Notes: generated from the letters alone by a model not told the origin. 64,000 bases of DNA from Terebella lapidaria (GCA_949152475.1 OX424568.1:25333667-25397666); one strand, 5' to 3'. Counted from the stretch's first letter, positions 44,027-56,526 are shown. Translations and numbers: made by a program.

Positions 44027-46128
44027 GAAAAAGAGGGAGAGAGAGTAAATTATTTTTCTAGATAATATAGAAAATAATTTCCGAGCTAAAGAGCTAGGCT
44101 AAATACAATGTAGATCTAGGTGTACCTTTATTTAACTTTCACCTAACCGCGATCATCTGCTTTACTAATGTGCAACTGGATGACTTTTCGTTGGCTATAA
44201 ATATTTATAGGTATAAATATAGTTATAAATATTTTTATATATGACAGATCTACCATGGGAGCTATTCGAAAAACACTCACAGTATATGGATGATCAGAAG
44301 GGTTTCTCTCTGACCCTGCATCTCCAATCACCAAAAGCCTGCGATTATTTCAAGGACTCATTCAACAAGAACCACTATTGTCAAAGTAATTGTCTAAACA
44401 CCAGAATACATGAGCATCTTCGGCACTTTGGGTAATAATGTGTTTCCATCAAATTATATATAGAATTTTTATGTAACGTCATTACAACATTGGGCTATTT
44501 TTGCCTCTGTTTTTTTCAGTTATTGATTTTCGCCACACAATACGTCTGAATCGTCAGAAGAGCTCCCAAGGCCAACCACTTTGTTGCCTGTGGAGAAGAG
44601 AAATGCAGAAGTGTTATATTATTCATAATTATTGTTAAAGCTTTTCGGTACACCCACGTCCATAATACAATATGGGTTAAGAAAAAAAATGACATAGTTA
44701 ATCGTCAACTGGATCTACAAATTGGGGAAGTCCTGGGTATAATTTATTGATTTAGTTGTAAAGGTTATCTAGATCTAAGGTACAGTCTTTGTTTTGGTTG
44801 GGTTCCTGAGGGAAACTTGACAGAACAAAATTTGTATGCTGCAATATAGATTTCCGAAAGAAAAGGAATGACTTGTAAATCACTAGGCAGAGCCACCATT
44901 GAGGCAGAAATTAGGACAGTATCAGTCATACCCATTTTTTTCACAAGGACGTTTTCTTCCTGGTGAGGATCCTTTTTCAAGCATGCTAACCCATGTAGTA
45001 TTGTGGAGGGGAGATATACATGCAGACAAATAAGGACTTGAAAAATAGTGTATGGCTATTTTGGGTCAAGACAAGAATGAATAGTATTATGTTCTTAAGG
45101 GATTTTGCATGTAGAATTCCAAATAATAATTGTAGTTCTTCTGTTTATTGTTAAACTTGCCTCTGAAATAGTACTGCAGCGAGCCAGACCATCTGACTAC
45201 CACGAAAAAAGTGTGCAATCATGAGCGCCAACTGTGGCCAGCTGCTTGAAATCACGTCAGAAGGGATTGCTGATCGGGGCATGCGCATTGCGCAGTGCAG
45301 CTTGTTTAACTTTTTCCTGTCAGTTGAGTATAAGTGAAAGCAGTATAAGTTTATAAGTATAAGTGAAAGCCGAATACTTATCCAATTAATGCCTTCCTAT
45401 TCCAAAAGCATTAGCCAAAAGGTGAAATGATGCTACTAGGATCACTTAATACTTTATATACCGGTATAAGGCAAAATGCTTTGACGATTTCCAAACTATG
45501 AAGATCTGCAACCTCCAAGATGGGCCCGGACAAGAAAAAGTGAAGAACGAAGCTGTGAACTGCGCATGCGCCAATCAGTTTTGGCGAAAGTTACCGTGGC
45601 TGGCCATGGTATGGCAGACTTTTTTCGTGGTAGTCCAACGGTCTAGCTCGGTACAGGTACGAGCGTGTAGATTTCAGATTGTTAACACTTGTTTAAAATA
45701 AACTTGAAAGTATCGATTGACAATTGCAACCTGTAGAGTATTGACAAGAAAATCTACAAATATGTACAGTGATTGCAATGCATAGTATTTGTCGATGTTT
45801 GTTTAGGGGATACAACACAGGATAAATGTTATTTTGGTCAAAATGTTGCACTTTTTCTGAACATGGTCATAATTCCATGGGAGGATGGGGGTGCCTCACT
45901 TCTGTTCCAACCTATAAAAAGGAAACAAATTGCTTTTCATATCAAGGTCAAGATTTTTTTAAATTTTAAAATCAACAAACAATTGTTTGATTATTTGGCC
46001 ATTTGGAATATAACTTTGACTACAATCATAGATACAACATGACCATGTTGACATGAACAATGCGTAATGCTTTACTGCATCATACACATACATTGAAAGT
46101 ATAATTGTGTATTGATTGGTTTACCATA
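43376..46128. other. Mostly non-coding; (GA)n tract and one open frame
   Basis: (GA)n with interruptions at 43996-44046. A plus frame at 44243-44435 (MTDLPWELFEKHSQYMDD, then CDYFKDSFNKNHYCQSN) is protein-like but unidentified. AGTATAAGTGAAAGC is repeated at 45327-45371. 45724-45815 is the second copy of the repeat end seen at 26209-26335. I see nothing else. Confidence 0.45.
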
Positions 46129-46266
46129 GACACTTTTGTGATGACCTCATCTTTCTTGTGAATGTGAAGTTGAAAAGGTAGCTGCTTCCGAAGCTCTGGT
46201 TTGGGCTTGAGAAGTGATTTGGGCACAGAGTATATTCCTTCATCTGTGAGGAGGTCGGCATCCGGG
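46129..46266 (-). CDS. Exon of an unknown minus-strand gene
   Basis: After a TTTCTGACAG acceptor the frame encodes PDADLLTDEGIYSVPKSLLK and LRKQLPFQLHIHKKDEVITK. The composition is that of a conserved protein. The donor is uncertain (near 46129). No domain is recognised. Confidence 0.45.
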
Positions 46267-46704
46267 CTGTCAGAAATATAATATTGTCAGCACAGAAATG
46301 TTTTCACAAGGTCATGTTGAAGTAGTTGACCAATGGATTTTTGTGCCGAAAACTTACAGAAGAATTGTTGTACTGAATTTTTCAGATGCATGTAATGTAA
46401 TTGCTCATTTTAATGTAATATCCTTTATGACAAAACATATTTTAAAACTATATTTGTATGGACTCACTGATCAGGGTCTATGTGAAAGTGCTGAATTGTT
46501 TTGATTCGTGAAAGTGTCAAGGGTCAATACATAAACGAGAAAATACAATTTCATGTTAATCATTGATGCAGTTGAGGAACTTCCCAAAATGTGGACAAAG
46601 CGAGAACAGGCAGAAAATGATTCTCTTTCAGAATAGGTTTTAAAAAATAAGTAATTTGCAGGTAAGCGCATTCGAGTTTTGTCGAAATCAGTCAGTAACT
46701 AACC

Positions 46705-46894
46705 TCCACAAACCCATTGGTTATCCTTTCAATCTCCCCGGACATTCCATCAAAGACCTCAAAATAGGTGTACTCCAGAGACTCACGAAACATAGCAGAC
46801 TGGACCGTGAAATTGCAGAACAACAGCTCATTACTAAATTTGACTGCGTCAGATAGACTGCGGGGTTGAACAGGGACACGGGATTTCTTGCACA
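46705..46894 (-). CDS. Exon of the same unknown minus-strand gene
   Basis: Acceptor GTGTGCAAG, donor GTGGAG/GTTAGT. It encodes SRVPVQPRSLSDAVKFSNEL, LFCNFTVQSAMFRESLEYTY and FEVFDGMSGEIERITNGFVE. It is well formed but not recognised. Confidence 0.5.
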
Positions 46895-47397
46895 CTATGA
46901 GAAGAGCAAATGAAACTGAATTTTTTAACTGAAGGGATTTTCCAGTGTATTGGTATTGGAGACCGAGCGAAGCCACAAAAAATACCACCCCCCCTCCCCT
47001 CACAATTACTTTATACCTCAAAATGCACGAGTTGTAAAGACGTGAGCACAAATGTTTTTATTTGTGAGAGGTGTAGGGGAAATGGTTGCATTATGGTATC
47101 TGACACCTAAATGATCCCTTGGGATTTATCGTAAAGAGTAGGGGATCTCCCCGATCCCAGATTTCTGTCTAGGGGGCATATCATCAAGTTATGGTGCCCC
47201 CTTACCCCAAGTACAAGTATGGTTGCATTCATTTCACAAACAAATGTTGAATGAACGACATCGTATTGTTCAAGTGAAATTCGTACTATATTTAAATGTT
47301 CACGAGACAAAAAATGCTCATCCTCTGCTGTGAAAGCAGATAACAACCAGTCACGAATATGATTATAACTCACAGGCACAACTTGGGATAACCACAC

Positions 47398-48025
47398 ACG
47401 ATTTCATGGATATTTCAAAAACTGGATAGCTCACATGCCATGGATACATATTGCAGGGGCATTTCTTGTTTCTTCTTGAAAATTGCACGTGTAGCGTGTT
47501 CCTCTTTGATTCTTTTTATAGTTTTATTCAATATTTGACATCCCAATAAATAATGAACAATATAGAAGTTGATTTTTGCTATTTATTTGATTTCTGAGAC
47601 TATTCAGTCCTCAGTGAAAAAAATAAGACTACTCAGTCCTTATATTTACATGTAATGTAACTTACATAAGTGCTATACCCTTATCCGTCATTTTCATACC
47701 ATTTCCCAAGCTATTTACAGCTCTACACACATAGATTATTTCCAATTAAAGTTATTTACAGCTGTACACACATATTATTTCCAATTAAACAGAACAATTA
47801 TGAAAGATTGTACACAAAAATATTTATGTATAAATTATATTTATAAGTAACTGAGATTACTGAATGATATAAGAAGCATTGAAAATGCACCTTACAATCA
47901 CCAGGCAGTGACCCTACGGTGTATATATCATTAATTCCATGAATACTTCCAATCTCTGTAAAGAACCACTAGATGCTTAGCATTACTAGTAATGTAGATC
48001 TATATCAAACTTACATATTACAGTA
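47398..48025. repeat. Intron-like stretch with a 40-bp duplication
   Basis: TTATTTACAGCT-TACACACATA-ATTATTTCCAATTAA occurs twice in a row at about 47710-47790. No gene is seen in the rest. Confidence 0.55.
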
Positions 48026-48145
48026 CCTGTTCCACAACACAGGGTAGATCTTTTGTACCACATGGTACAATCTTCTTCAGAGATGTTGAGGATTTTTTGC
48101 CACTACTAGGTTCAGCTGATTCTTCAGTATGTGCTTCTTCCAAAC
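48026..48145 (-). CDS. Exon of the same unknown minus-strand gene
   Basis: Acceptor TATAACAG, donor GAACAG/GTACTG. It encodes CLEEAHTEESAEPSSGKKSS and LKKIVPCGTKDLPCVVEQ, a low-complexity acidic and Ser-rich linker with a short Cys-containing end. It lies about 1.1 kb upstream of the previous exon; an intervening exon may be missing. Confidence 0.45.
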
Positions 48146-48525
48146 ACTGTTATACAAACAAATTCAAATAAATTCATCCACACACAGTGAGATCAATTGA
48201 TTTACAGTCGAGCGGCAAAAAGTGTTAAATTACTCTTCAGAGTCTCCCACTCGGCCACTGTTTTCTCACAAAGGCAATTTCACTTTATTATCGCCCACTG
48301 ACCAGCCACTTGATTATCACTTGAAGCCTATTTCATTGTAGTGCACTACCGCTATAATTTTAGAAATGAAGGTTTGGTTAGCTCGCCAACTATATGTGGG
48401 TGAGGTACATATAATGTAGGCGCCATCGTCATGGAATCATCTTCATAATTGACCTGAATATGCTCTAGAGTTGAATTAGATTGATTTTGTTCAGAATATA
48501 TTGACCTACTGTTGTATTTCTACAG

Positions 48526-48841
48526 CTTGAAACACAACCGGCGCACGCAAGAGACGTAAAGATTCTGGCCTTCGAATCAGAGCTAACTGACATTGTCTGC
48601 TTGCTCATTGAAGAAAACGGCATTGATGTGCAGATGAAAGTTGCGATACCTCAACCTCAACTGAGGTATCATAGCGATACCTCAGATGATATACTTATTC
48701 CGTCCAAGTGCGCAGAAACCAATACCTTGGAAAGGTCTCTTGCACTTGTTGCCAGCAAATTTTTCACCCGATGGATCCAACATCAGGGACGAGGAAGATC
48801 GAATGTACGCAAAATTTGTTGCATACACGAAGGAAGTGGCA
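48526..48841 (+). CDS. Candidate exon upstream of the HECT-like exon
   Basis: Acceptor TTTCTACAG, donor GGCAG/GTAGTA. The frame encodes AFESELTDIVCLLIEENGID and LERSLALVASKFFTRW. It is open throughout and on the same strand as the HECT-like exon. I do not recognise the domain; one frame change inside is possible. Confidence 0.4.
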
Positions 48842-49324
48842 GGTAGTAATTTGCAGTAAATGCCTTAATCAGTTGATACTTTTTTGTCGATTTGATCTCT
48901 TTCATTTGGGGGAATAGCTTACTTGAATGAATATACATGTACAACACTCCAAAATATGAAAGGTCAGAAGCTGCCTATTCTTGAGGTAATTTTTTATTTT
49001 CCCTCAGACTTGCTGATATCAGTTCTACTAGTATATTCCTGAAGGTGATTTTGGTGGACAGTGTCAGCAGAAATGTGATACATGTAATGATAAAGTTGAA
49101 ATTTCTTGTGGAGATTTGATGTCAGGCCTCCAAAGTCCTTGTAGAATTTACAGTTCATTTACATGCTCTGTATCATTATGCTTACATCATAACTACATCA
49201 TGTACATGAACATGATGAATTGTATGTCAATGCAAATGAAATATGAAGGTCAAATGTATAAAGTTATGACATAGCTCACATATACATATGTAATATACAT
49301 ATCGTATATCTTTATATATTTCAG

Positions 49325-49578
49325 CAGGCAGGCGGCACAATCTGAATCTCGGCAACATCCTGCAATTCACCACAGGAGCTGATGTTGAGCCAATTCTTGG
49401 ATACAAAAATCAACCAAAGCTAGTATTCGTTGAAAATATGAGATATTCTCTTGCACGAGCGAATACATGTATATGCCAGCTGCAGTTACCGATAGGTGAT
49501 GATGTTCCTAGTGACAAAGAGGAACTTTATGAGAAGTTTCACTTAGCATTCTGTAACGCCTTCTTTGGCTATGTATGA
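49325..49578 (+). CDS. HECT-like C-lobe, terminal exon
   Basis: After a TATTTCAG acceptor the frame reads LNLGNILQFTTGADVEPILG, then KLVFVENM, the ANTCICQLQLP motif and LYEKFHLAFCNAFFGYV before TGA. This order (L-x-FxTG, P-x-G, short strand, TCxxxLxLP, final helix) is the C-lobe of HECT ubiquitin ligases. The catalytic Cys is in TCICQLQLP; it receives ubiquitin as a thioester. HECT-like tails of this kind also occur in many poorly described invertebrate proteins. The N-lobe was not found, so the gene is partial or has distant exons. Confidence 0.65.
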
Positions 49579-49933
49579 TCTGGGCAGTTCAGCTAAGAAT
49601 GATCAGTGTGATCGTGTGATATGTAATTCAATTGCGGCTTCAGATATTGGAAAGCATTATGTTGCGCTTGATTTTGTTTGATTTGAAATAAATGCAGAAT
49701 TTGTATGCACATCCTCCACCACACCTCATGACTGATAACAGTTCTTTTTTGTACACACATGAGCATGCATTCTAAGTTTTAGGAATGTAATAATTTTTTT
49801 CTGTCAATCATATCGTTTGTATTGATGTTTTAATGCAGGACGTGTGACTGCATAGTTTATGAAGACGTTTGCATGGTATGTGGCTAACTTCGTATGCCTA
49901 CAAGTAAAGCTTATAGCTTCAAAAGCATGTAGC

Positions 49934-51077
49934 CGGAGCTCACGATTGCGACCTACTGAAACTAGATAAGGTGCAAACTCGTGCATTAAGAATAGTCACG
50001 GGGGCTACCGAGCGATCCAATGTAAATAATCTTTACTTGGATACCGGGTGGGCTACACTGGCTGACAGAAGAGAGATGCATAAACTTTGTTACTTATACA
50101 AAATAGAAAATTATATGGCGCCTTCGTATCTAATTGATATCATGCCGCCCTCGGTTGAGGAACGCACGAATTATCAACTAAGAACGCGTCATAATGTATC
50201 TCAGTTCCTAACTCGAGTGGAATCGCTAAGAAGGCCCTTCTTTCCTTCCACTACTGTGGCATGGAACTCACTGCCCATTGAAGTCAGGAGCTTACCGACT
50301 TTGGGAACATTCAAGAATTGTTTAAAGGCTAGAATTGGTAAAACCAAAAGACCATGGTTTATGATTGGCGACCGATTCGCGAATATTCATCATGTTAGAA
50401 TGCGCATCGGTTGCAGCTTTTTGAATGCTCATTTGTGTCACAATCTGCATGTCATTGAAAAGCCAAATTGTAATTGTGGGTGGCCTTATGAGAATCCTAA
50501 ACATTATCTGTTAGAGTGTGCCCAATACCGAGACATTAGATCTAGTTTGTTCCGTAAGTTAAATGATTTCATTCCGTTAAATGTTGGAGTTATTACTCTT
50601 CGGAGATGAAAATCTATCAATATCTGATAATATTATAATATCACTAGCAGTACAGGATTACATCAAAGATTCCCGTCGCTTTGTTCACTCAGACGAGAAA
50701 TGGTAACACTAATTTACTAGATGTGTATCAATGAGTGTCCTTCTTTTTGTCCTGTGTATCTTGCGTATGGTCTATCTATTTCCGTGTATATATCCGTAAA
50801 TACAGAACATGGTTCTGGAATCTTATCGGTTGCCATTTGCTATCGGTTGCCATTTGCTATTTGTGTGTAAATACGTTGTTTTGTTACTTTTGTTTCGGTG
50901 GCCGTCGGTGGAGGGCTGTATCAGCAGTGTTTTTTTGTTGTTGTTCATTTGTATATAATAGTTTGTTTATTTTACATATACTTTGCACACTTTTGTCCCT
51001 CTCACTGGAAAGACCTTTGTATAGGCATGTCCTGTTGGTTAATCCTAATGAATATCGTTTATAAAAAAAAAAAAAAA
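49934..51077 (+). mobile_element. 5'-truncated LINE with poly(A) and 13-bp target duplication
   Basis: The insertion is bounded by AAAAGCATGTAGC at 49921-49933 and 51074-51086. It ends in about 15 A. The contents are the last part of a LINE ORF2, a 3' UTR and the tail. This fixes the ends and shows normal target-primed insertion with 5' truncation. Confidence 0.9.
49971..50609 (+). CDS. LINE ORF2 C-terminal part
   Basis: The frame encodes QTRALRIVTGATERSNV, LYLDTGWATLADRREMHKLC, LRRPFFPSTTVAWNSLPIEV and a terminal Cys/His knuckle (CNCGWPYENPKHYLLEC). These motifs mark the C-terminus of CR1/Ingi-like ORF2 proteins found downstream of the RT. The frame ends at 50609; a shifted frame continues to KW at about 50704, so a one-base change is likely near the end. 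The protein would not work because endonuclease and RT are missing. Confidence 0.85.
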   Translation: MQTRALRIVTGATERSNVNNLYLDTGWATLADRREMHKLCYLYKIENYMAPSYLIDIMPPSVEERTNYQLRTRHNVSQFLTRVESLRRPFFPSTTVAWNSLPIEVRSLPTLGTFKNCLKARIGKTKRPWFMIGDRFANIHHVRMRIGCSFLNAHLCHNLHVIEKPNCNCGWPYENPKHYLLECAQYRDIRSSLFRKLNDFIPLNVGVITLRR

Positions 51078-51086
51078 GCATGTAGC

Positions 51087-52078
51087 TTCTTTATTTTGCT
51101 GATGGCAGGCATTAGCAAGGTTTGTGATGTAATTTGTGCAGTGATAATTTTGTCATTAATCAGATCTGGTGATTTTATAAAGGATGGATCGCATATATCA
51201 ACAGTTGTGGAAATGTGTCAGTTTGTGAGGGAGATATGTGCACCACTTGTTACCTTTGTAATGTTATTGTCTGAAAAGTAGTCCGATGCATGAAATGGAC
51301 CTGTTTGTCTTATATTTGGGACTGGTGCCCATTTTTATGTGATGTATGTGTGATTTTAACAACATTTTAACAGCAAGTGGTTATTTGTTTGTTTCTATGT
51401 CACAATTAATACCTGCAATATACTGGCAACACATGCGGTTAGTTTGCATTTCTGACATATACATGATATAAGTAAATAAATATTTTGGGCATATACTCAT
51501 ACGTATATATTGTGTGATATTTGTTGTATTATAATCAGCTACCTCTAAGTAATCATGTTATTGATTTTATTTTTTCCATTTTAAGCTGCCAACATGTAAT
51601 GTGCCATCCGGGGAAAATACAGCAGAATAAATGATTATTGATTGATTGATGAGTTCAATTTTACACACCTTCAGACACCACAAGCTGATGACAGGATATA
51701 TTTGAACGTATATTTTATCTTCCAGTTAAATCATACTTGCATTGTTCTCCGAGGTGTTTATTCAATGCTGTATGTTGGTTAAACTCCGGCCAGTCACGGC
51801 CGAGTAGTTTTTAGTATGATTTAAAATAGAGAAACCCCACGAGCACTAGGGGTTTATTCGACCATGTTGATTAAACCCCTGTGCCTCAGAGTTTCTATAT
51901 TTCTTGATGCCTGTCCACAGGGAAATGAGGTCAGAAATTTCCCTCTGTAAGGGAGAGCGGGGCAAGATGCCTACTGATAACTGTGGGCGAAATTAGTATG
52001 CACAAGTGTGTCGCAAGTCCACCCTGTTACCATCAATATATCATGCTGGTAAACATTTATTCTGAGGGGAACTCTGTA
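51087..52078. other. Non-coding stretch
   Basis: No gene. 51600-51650 (GTGCCATCCGGGG, AATAAATGATTATTGATTGA) looks like the 3' tail of another LINE with an ATTG repeat. Confidence 0.45.
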
Positions 52079-52720
52079 CACCCTGCAACATATCTTAAGT
52101 CGGTGACTGACCTAGTTCTTTTGTCTAAGGGTCAGGTCATGGTATTGTCACCGATAATGTTGTTGGAATGTATACTGCACAATATATTGCTGCGTCCGGT
52201 CCACGATACCACGAATATGATATCGTTATAACCTGCACAAGAACACCTTTTCTGAGAACTCATTTTACAGTTCAACGCATTCAACCAGTGGGTATGTTAT
52301 ACCCAAAATGTAAACCGAAGTTGGTGACGCTTGACTCAAATCGGTGTCACGACAAGCATGTGGAATAATTTAGGAATAACTGAAAAATTACAAGATATTA
52401 GTGCGTATGCGCAGGATGTATGAAACATGAGATGATTATCTTAACTGACCATGAACGTGATCACCGTGTCAAAATTGGGGTGAACATTGATGGAAGAAAC
52501 CTTATATCTGGGGAATTTCAGCCCCTACAAATATTTGTGAAGTACATAAATTTGTAGTAGTATTATATATATATGCGTTATGTTGCAGAAATTGCATTTT
52601 TCTTACCTTGTGTTGATCTTTCTTCCAAAAAATCTGAGCACAAGTCGGTGACAATAACATGACCTGATCCCTAGACAAAAGAACTAGGTCAGTCACCGCC
52701 TTAAGATATGTTACAGGGTG
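52079..52720. mobile_element. Foldback MITE, copy 2 (642 bp)
   Basis: The ends CACCCTG and CAGGGTG are flanked by a TGTA duplication (52075-52078 and 52721-52724). TIRs and interior match the copy at 18174-18722; this copy has about 90 bp more in the left half. Confidence 0.9.
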
Positions 52721-53039
52721 TGTACTTAGACATCTTCTCCACATAATTTTTCCGATGAGGAAGCATTTTAATAAAGACTTGTGGTTAAAACGCCCATGGC
52801 TAGTGTTTCACCTCCGTGCTTCATTGCACTTCTGAATGACAATAAATATATCATCATCGCCATCATGGCGATCAAAACGCCCATGGCAATTTGAGGTACC
52901 TGTGTAAATTGAGGCAAGATGCCCATGGGCATTTCGCCCCCAATTGGGCGTGGTTGTTTCACTCCAAATGTCCATTTTGATAAAAGTTTAGATAACTAAC
53001 ATAATGATGCAGTATAGAATTGACGACAAATGACGTCAT

Positions 53040-53485
53040 AATTACGTAGACATTCCCGGCAAATGTGTGGCCTGAGGCCTCTAGGTCAGTTTGTTTGGGT
53101 TCACGAGTCCACGGCGGGGTAGATGGCCACAGCAGAATGTTGGTAATGCTGGCTGCATCTACTAACAATAAGAACGAAACGGTGCTTCAGCACTTTTTGA
53201 AGGCCACCGCCGTGTTCGGCATTCCTTCCAGAGTTTGCGTCGACGAGGGCGGCGAAAACAACGATGTATGCGACATGATAGAGCTACTTCGGGGATCAGG
53301 GAGAGGGTGAGCGATACGAGCAAGAAGCGTTCACAATCAACGTATTGAGCGGGCCTGGGTGGACACGTGGAATGGGGCAACCAACCACTACTACGACATC
53401 TTCGCCTACCTTGAACACAAAAACAAGTTGGAAGTAAATGACCTTAAAAACATGTGGGCCCTCCAATATGTCTTCCCTCGCCTGA
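53040..53485 (+). pseudogene. Integrase-core (rve-type) transposase fragment, IS3EU-like
   Basis: Frames on plus give GGVDGHSRMLVMLAASTNNK, ETVLQHFLKATAVFGIPSRV and CVDEGGENNDV, then, after degraded sequence, a VHNQRIERAWVD-like block and HYYDIFAYLEHKN. These are the D..D..E landmarks of an integrase-type core of a kind common in metazoan genomes, usually placed with IS3EU-like elements. The piece is broken and has no element ends nearby. The family call is tentative. Confidence 0.55.
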
Positions 53486-54369
53486 ACAGGGAGAAATTCT
53501 TGATGCGCTCATTGGCACGCTCAACATGTATACGAGAACGGCCAATTTTCCGGCAGAGCTGCACCTCTGCGGGTGTATACTGAGATTTCCCTGTAAGAAA
53601 TGGCGGTATGTTGAGATGAACCCCAGCAGGCAACAGCTTTTGGATGGTGAATCCCTTGTCTGCTAATATCATGTCCCCTGCTTTCATTTGATCAAGTAAT
53701 GTGCTGTGCTCAACGATAGCCACATCAGGGTAGAGCTTACTCACATACACTATAGCCGCATTTGGAGCCATGCCTGTCACGGACTCGACAGTGTGGTTGT
53801 TCTTATGGTTACTGTAAGTTTGTGATTGAAGCCTCATGTCACTCCCAGGAACATCCTGAGAGATCTCCGTGGCATCAATCACAAGTCTACAGCAACTAAA
53901 ATCACCAAAACTTGCCGGCATTGAGCTCATACATTTTTGTACCGATGGTAGGCTAGCTTCAATGAGCCCTTCATACAATACCTCATGCAGTGCATGGCTA
54001 TACGTCATAACAATATTGTTGACTGTTGTTTTTGTTGTACAGAAACCCTCAGCCCGGAAGTGGTGTGTTCATCGTTAATTTCATCAGTGTCAGAAGCAGC
54101 TGGTCGCTCCGTCTGATGCAAGATGGTGTCCAGCCCTCCACGAACTTGAGGTTGAAACGCTGCATCATGTCATCTATGACTTGAAACTTCTTTGTGACTC
54201 TCATGCCCTGAAGTTCCTTTTCCAGCATTGCTACTTGCTCACGAAGATTCTGCAATTTATACATTTTCAATGTAATTTGTGCCCCCCCCCCTTTTTTTTT
54301 TTTACAATTCTTGCCATTAAAAGTGACCAAAAAAGTTATTCGAAAATATAACTCCATACACAACCCCAC
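53440..54369 (-). pseudogene. DDE_Tnp_4 transposase (ISL2EU / Harbinger-like)
   Basis: On minus, a coiled coil (LREQVAMLEKELQGM) and RRSDQLLLTLMKLTMN come first. They are followed, after a one-base frameshift near 54045, by FCTTKTTVNNIVMTYSHAL, then CRLVIDATEISQDVPG, HTVESVTGMAPNA, GDMILADKGFTIQKLLP and RRIHVER-like SRIHVERANERIKNF. VIDATE, LADKGF and HVER carry the D, D and E of the DDE_Tnp_4 core. The order of coiled coil, LLLTLMKL helix, winged helix and DDE is that of ISL2EU-type proteins, which often also carry a THAP domain (not seen here). One frameshift is visible; the 3' end meets the integrase-core fragment at about 53485. Confidence 0.8.
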
Positions 54370-56009
54370 ATGTCTGTAATAATTAGTCTTGAAGAAAAAA
54401 AAGTATGTCCAATATAAAAATATGTTTCAAATGCACAATATCTCATTTATGATTAATGAAAGTCTTAACATAGTCAACAGGAATTTCACCAGAATTCGTC
54501 CAGTCTGGGTATTTCATGGCGTTTTGACTTGAGGATGGACAACGGTTTGAGCAGAAGTTGTGGATGCACTGTGCATGAACTCGCATTCATATATTAGTTG
54601 CTGCATTCTCATTTTCGTGTATTGTTTCGTCATATTGTCCATTCTGCTCAAGGTTGCTTATCAATCAAGATCCATGTCTTGTCAGTCTAACCCTGGTATG
54701 TTTTATTTGGCTCATATAAATCTGCAGTTCGAAAATAGATTTCACTGAAATCTTTTGAGTAGGTTCTATACATGACTACAAGGATAGTTCAATGACCAGA
54801 TTGAACACCCAGTCGATAATCATACGGAACCTGAACGTATACACCGCCAATCAAATGTAACTCACATGGGAAACAGACGTTTTTAGGGTTCTCTTGACTA
54901 TGGTTAGATTACTAATCATAGAACAATAACCTACAACCTGTTTGGGGGTTTACGTCAACATTTGATGGCAATTTGATGATCCCCACCAAAAACGGAGTTG
55001 ATCTAACCTATATGTCGACAAAATGAAACAAGAAGAAAGTACAGTGTTCAAAGTAGTACACCCACGTTATATGAAGCATGAAGCACCGCGTTACATACAA
55101 CATAAAAGAATGACTTCAACATTCTCCCTCTTTTCGTGATGAGAAATGATTAAAATCCTTTAATAACATGTTTATCCACTAAAAAGTAACACAGAAAATC
55201 ATGTTTGTTTGAAATGTGATGCACCTGGCTGCAGTGATCGATCATACCAACAATTTTTGCTATTTTCAACAGTGTTGAATAGTGCTCCGAGTCCTGTCTG
55301 AAGAAATGGAAATGTCGCATGTGCTGGTTCGCCCTTGTCACAAGCCGCTAGCAACCTGACATCGCTTGCAGTGCTTGGACGGGTCCCGTGATTAACAAAA
55401 TGATCAAAGCAACGAAAATCGAAAATTCTCATTAGTATATACATGATAAGACATTGGTATAAACACCAAAATCATGTCTCCAACGGCAACAGAAGAACCA
55501 GCATCTGTGATGTCTTGAACTGCATCATCCTCATTCGCATCAGCATTTCCCATGTCTCAGGGAATCGAGAAATTCTATGGACGTCATCACAATCTGGTTG
55601 ATAAAAACTCAAACTTTGTCACCAACATGAAGCAAGATCAATGGAAACCTCTGCAGAGTCTCATATATGACTTGGAAGACGTCGTTTTTCAACGATGTAT
55701 AAATCAACATCTGACAGAACAAACATTTACAATGAAATATATTATCAATTCACAACCAACATCCCATATACCGATATACGTCAGTAAACCTTATCAGGTC
55801 CCCAAATTGTTTCGAAACTGAACCAGTCCAGGACATTACTACTTGTACATTCATATGCTATCTGGGAAGAATCAATAATACATGCCCTGCAGCGATCTCT
55901 CTCAGATGATCATCACTCAAACCGCTATATATGATTTCCCATTTGAAAGTGCCAATACTTTCGCTCTATCTTCAAGTGTTCTATGAGTTTACTCCGCACA
56001 ACTCCCATT
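54370..56009. other. Mostly unassigned
   Basis: A minus frame at 55199-55444 (FDFRCFDHFVNHGTRPSTAS, then ATFPFLQTGLGALFNTVEN) and a plus frame at 55552-55821 (IEKFYGRHHNLVDKNSNFVT) are open and protein-like but not recognised. Adjacent C and T homopolymers lie at 54283-54303. Confidence 0.35.
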
Positions 56010-56526
56010 ATAAAGGAAAATTGGGTGAAATTTTCTAAGTCCAAAAATTTTTCAATGGCCAAAAAAAAAATTATTTTTTTTTTTTGCTGGAAATGGCTCA
56101 AAACGAATAGTGACTTGATTTGGGACAAAAAAAATTTTTTTCGCCGCCCGTCAAAAAATCAAAATGGCCGCCACATCCAGACCGGCGATTCAAGGGCAAC
56201 GAAACTTATACACATCATAAAGGTACATGAGAGGAATATTTTGAAACAAAAATCTCAAAACTGATCAGACAGTTTTTGAGAAAATGGCCTCCAAAGTCCA
56301 AAATTGGCAATTTTTCGTCAAAAATGGCCGCCAAATAGGCAAAAACGATTCAATCGAAAAAATTTAAAAAACGTCTTTAGATACTGGCCCAAGGTATGTT
56401 CTTATGGGGAAATTCATCATGTCAAAAAAAAGTTACAGACCCGGACGGACGCCGGACGGACGACGGACGGACGCCGGACGCAAAACCATGACAATAGCTT
56501 ATCGGCCCAAAGGGCCGGTAAGCTAA
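56010..56526 (+). mobile_element. HINE / pearl-like element, copy 3 (3' part)
   Basis: It shares with 36190-36623 the segments GCGATTCAAG-GCAACGAAA, AAAATGGCC-CCAAAGTCCAAAAT and TTTTTCGTC. Then come a GGACGGACGCC microsatellite (56440-56482), a hairpin CGGCCC-AAA-GGGCCG, GTAAG and CTAA. Compared with copy 1 the hairpin has changed on both sides (A to C and T to G), keeping the pairing. Confidence 0.7.
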
